From: UBA5109 sp965661005
Lineage (GTDB): Bacteria > Pseudomonadota > Gammaproteobacteria > Pseudomonadales > Pseudohongiellaceae
DNA: 64,000 nucleotides
Direction: 5' to 3'
Assembly (NCBI GenBank): GCA_965661005.1
Contig: CBFICB010000001.1
Coordinates: forward strand, 186,001 to 250,000
This document shows positions 62,048 to 64,000 of the stretch, in pieces (within the stretch, counting starts at the first letter, position 1; each line of letters starts with the position of its first letter). Below the pieces are notes generated by a model, which had not been told where the DNA came from, made no database searches, and saw nothing but the letters and a program-made list of their open reading frames with translations. The position numbers and the translations under genes were made by a program.

Positions 62048-62446
62048 CTACTGCTCTTCAATTTCTCCGTCGATATCAGCAGAGTTGCCTGTATCGTCGG
62101 TTTCTTCAGGGATTAGTTCTGCATCCATGGCATCTTCTATAGAGATGTCATTTTTTGGTGCACTAACAGCACCCTCTTCCGAGGCTTCCGCGGCAGCTTC
62201 ATCAGATTCCAGATTAGCAACGCTTTCCTCTGCTTCAGACTGCGGAGTATCAATTAAAATTGATGCGTCCACAAGCTGTTCTGCGATTTCTCGAAGGGCA
62301 AGAACGGTCGGCTTGTCTTTATCTTCAGAGACCATTGGATCTTTGCCGCCGGTTTGAATTTGACGTGCACGCTTGCTGGCAACCATAACCAGTTCAAAGC
62401 GGTTTTCAACATGTTCTAAACAATCTTCAACAGTAATTCGTGCCAT
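62048..62446 (-). CDS. rpoZ: RNA polymerase omega subunit with acidic C-terminal extension
   Basis: Assembly and ppGpp-sensitivity subunit of RNA polymerase. The N-terminal part (about 1-68) is normal omega: MARITVEDCLEHVENRFELV, QTGGKDPMVSEDKDKPTVLA and LREIAEQL. The product is 132 residues, about 40 longer than the E. coli protein. The extra tail is acidic and rich in Glu, Asp, Ala and Ser, and probably disordered. It lies 29 bp before spoT. A terminator for gmk lies 38 bp upstream. Confidence 0.93.
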   Translation of the reverse strand: MARITVEDCLEHVENRFELVMVASKRARQIQTGGKDPMVSEDKDKPTVLALREIAEQLVDASILIDTPQSEAEESVANLESDEAAAEASEEGAVSAPKNDISIEDAMDAELIPEETDDTGNSADIDGEIEEQ

Positions 62447-62483
62447 TTTGTATCCTGTTTGGGCTTTAGAGCCAGAGCTATAG

Positions 62484-62507
62484 AAAAATCCCCTGATTTT
62501 TCAGGGG
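62484..62507 (-). terminator. Intrinsic terminator after gmk
   Basis: CCCCTGA (62490-62496) and TCAGGGG (62501-62507) form a 7-bp GC-rich stem with a TTTT loop. Read on the minus strand it is followed by ATTTTTC. This is a classical hairpin plus U-run, placed between gmk and rpoZ, so rpoZ-spoT need their own promoter. Confidence 0.85.
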
Positions 62508-62533
62508 CGGCAATTATAAAGTGTTTATAAGAA

Positions 62534-63163
62534 TTATGGTAGCAAGCTTTGCAACAATGCGTCCAAAGTGACCTTGTCGTTCTTGGAAGGCTGATATTGG
62601 CCATGGATGATATCCATAAGCCCTGCTAGCGCAGCTTCGAAATTATCGTTGATGAGCAAGTAATCGGCTTGGGGATAATGAGAGATTTCATTGACGGCTT
62701 CAGTCATCCGTTTTTCAATAACCCCAGGGTCATCCTGCCCTCGAGAGGTTAATCTTGCCCTCAAGGTCTCTAATGAAGGGGGTAAAATAAAAATACTGAT
62801 TGCTTCGGGCATGATTTGTTTTACCTGGTCGGCTCCTTGCCAGTCTATCTCAAGAATCACATTGCAGCTCTCCTGCAAACGCTGCTTTACCCATGCCTTA
62901 GATGTGCCGTAATTGTTGCCAAACACTTCTGCATGCTCCAGAAACTCATCTCTTTCAACCATCTGAGCAAAGACTTCAGCGCTGACAAAATGATAGTTGA
63001 TTCCATCCACTTCTCCGGGTCTCATTGGGCGTGTCGTATGGGACACTGAAACACAAAGGTTTTCAGTCTCGATGTTATTGGCAGCTTTTACGAGCGCATC
63101 AACCAGAGATGTTTTCCCGGCTCCTGAAGGAGCGGAGATTAAAAAAAGTGAACCTGCAGACAT
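62534..63163 (-). CDS. gmk: Guanylate kinase
   Basis: Phosphorylates GMP to GDP. The 209-residue protein has the P-loop SAPSGAGKTSL (10-20), SHTTRPMRPGEVDGINYHFV and LEIDWQGADQVK. The start at 63163 (ATG, MSAGSLFLIS) is preferred over an in-frame TTG at 63181, which would add six residues. It directly follows yicC. A strong terminator lies 27 bp beyond its stop. Confidence 0.97.
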   Translation of the reverse strand: MSAGSLFLISAPSGAGKTSLVDALVKAANNIETENLCVSVSHTTRPMRPGEVDGINYHFVSAEVFAQMVERDEFLEHAEVFGNNYGTSKAWVKQRLQESCNVILEIDWQGADQVKQIMPEAISIFILPPSLETLRARLTSRGQDDPGVIEKRMTEAVNEISHYPQADYLLINDNFEAALAGLMDIIHGQYQPSKNDKVTLDALLQSLLP

Positions 63164-63181
63164 AGCTTGGATTTTTATCAA

Positions 63182-64000
63182 TTATTCAATATTTTGTATT
63201 TGTTCGCGCATTTGTTCTATTAAAACCTTGAGCTCAACAGCATTCAACGTGGTTTCAATAACAACAGCTTTCGAGCAAATGGTATTGGCTTCACGATTGA
63301 GTTCCTGCATCAAAAAATCCAACTTGCGGCCAACGGCCCCAGTTTGGCCAAGGATATTCCTTACTTCCTGAACATGCGCTTGCAAGCGATCTGTTTCTTC
63401 TGAAATATCAGCTTTTTGCGCAAGTAAAACCATTTCCTGCTCCAAGCGACCAGGGTCCAGCGTTTCTGTTAAATCACCGAGCGCGTCTTTAAGCCTGCCG
63501 TGCTGGTTTTTTAAGATATCGGGCATAGCCTGTTTTATTTCGTCAATTATGCTGGAGATGCTATCAAGTCGCTGCTCAATAAAACTTTTTAGGTGAGCTC
63601 CTTCTTTCTCTCTTTGCTCCTGTAAGCTAAGTAAACAGCTGTTGAATAAGGAGACTAACTCAGCCTCGATTTGTTTGGCATCTTGCTTGCTTTCTTGAGC
63701 GACCCCGGGCCAGCGAAGGACATCAAGAGTGCTTGGCTGCTGTAATTGAGGCATGAGTTTTGAGATTTCTGTATTGGCAGCATTGATTTGATTAAGAAGA
63801 TGGGAATCAACACTGATAGATCCAACAGCAAGGTTCGGTGTGAATTTTAGCTGTGCATCAATTTTACCTCTGCTCAGATTTTTTCTCAGTAAATCCCGGC
63901 AAAGAGTTTCAGCTGAGCGCAACGATTCTGGCAGCCTTAGACCTGTTTCGAGATAGCGGTGGTTAACAGAACGAATCTCCCAAACCAAAGTTCCCCAGTC
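63182..64000 (-). CDS. yicC: YicC-family endoribonuclease, 5' part outside the window
   Basis: Stress-induced protein family with reported endoribonuclease activity. The visible part is 272 residues and starts inside the conserved N-terminal DWGTLVWEIRSVNHRYLE. The frame is open to the window edge, so about 15 residues are missing. The rest is present, including GRKLDFLMQELNREANTICS and the C-terminal VELKVLIEQMREQIQNIE. It precedes gmk on the same strand, the usual order. Confidence 0.93.
   Translation of the reverse strand, partial: DWGTLVWEIRSVNHRYLETGLRLPESLRSAETLCRDLLRKNLSRGKIDAQLKFTPNLAVGSISVDSHLLNQINAANTEISKLMPQLQQPSTLDVLRWPGVAQESKQDAKQIEAELVSLFNSCLLSLQEQREKEGAHLKSFIEQRLDSISSIIDEIKQAMPDILKNQHGRLKDALGDLTETLDPGRLEQEMVLLAQKADISEETDRLQAHVQEVRNILGQTGAVGRKLDFLMQELNREANTICSKAVVIETTLNAVELKVLIEQMREQIQNIE

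Noticed and set aside
1..64000. tRNA, rRNA, CRISPR array, insertion sequence, integrase or restriction genes
   Set aside because: No tRNA-like T-arm sequences, repeat-spacer pattern, transposase or integrase motifs were seen on reading.

Overview
The window is a gene-dense, moderately AT-rich stretch of bacterial chromosome centred on the replication origin. The gene content (lipid A and UbiA enzymes, HexR, TRAP transport, RpoZ/SpoT pair) and the order gyrB-recF-dnaN-dnaA | rpmH-rnpA-yidD-yidC-mnmE-mnmG-rsmG-parA-parB-atpIBEFHAGDC-glmU-glmS point to a gammaproteobacterium with Pseudomonas-like origin architecture. The short gaps, many 1-8 bp gene overlaps and TRAP/HexR genes suggest a compact, probably marine or aquatic relative. 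No rRNA, tRNA, CRISPR array, insertion sequence or phage gene was seen.

Layout: (1) 0.1-5.8 kb, plus strand: def-fmt-rsmB and the potassium uptake pair trkA-trkH. (2) 5.8-11.2 kb: a lipid A type acyltransferase (minus), then glyQ-glyS-gmhB-plsC (plus). (3) 11.3-17.7 kb, minus: gyrB, recF, dnaN, dnaA, with two near-perfect parS sites inside recF. (4) 17.7-18.2 kb: probable oriC with DnaA boxes. (5) 18.2-26.9 kb, plus: rpmH, rnpA, yidD, yidC, mnmE, an AT-rich 447-bp gap holding a 9-bp dyad, mnmG, rsmG, parA, parB. (6) 26.9-34.1 kb: the nine-gene F1Fo ATP synthase operon behind a good sigma-70-type promoter, with a proton-type c subunit. (7) 34.3-38.4 kb: glmU-glmS and an alpha/beta hydrolase. 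(8) 38.4-39.7 kb, minus: hexR and a cold-shock protein with a structured leader. (9) 40.0-47.1 kb: uvrD and a TRAP binding protein (plus), facing a minus-strand cluster usp - DUF2750-like - small membrane protein - TRAP small and large permeases - YciA thioesterase. (10) 47.2-53.4 kb: DUF4265-like protein, yaaA, DUF4404-like protein, FemAB/GNAT-like protein, PHP phosphatase, ubiA, dicarboxylate/amino-acid symporter. (11) 53.3-64.0 kb: recG, an inserted HDOD-GAF histidine kinase plus receiver-PAS-GGDEF-EAL pair, then spoT, rpoZ, gmk and a partial yicC (minus).

Most genes are ordinary housekeeping genes. The parts most worth a second look are the two-gene kinase/c-di-GMP module sitting between recG and spoT, where the kinase's HDOD domain has lost its HD-like motif; the TRAP transporter whose binding protein is convergent to its permeases and whose permeases lie in the same strand run as a universal stress protein and two uncharacterised genes; the parS sites that are translated as FHVEH in RecF; and several inverted repeats in short intergenic regions (trmE-mnmG gap, usp promoter, csp leader, glmU leader). 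I did not find a clear-cut new defence or mobile system.
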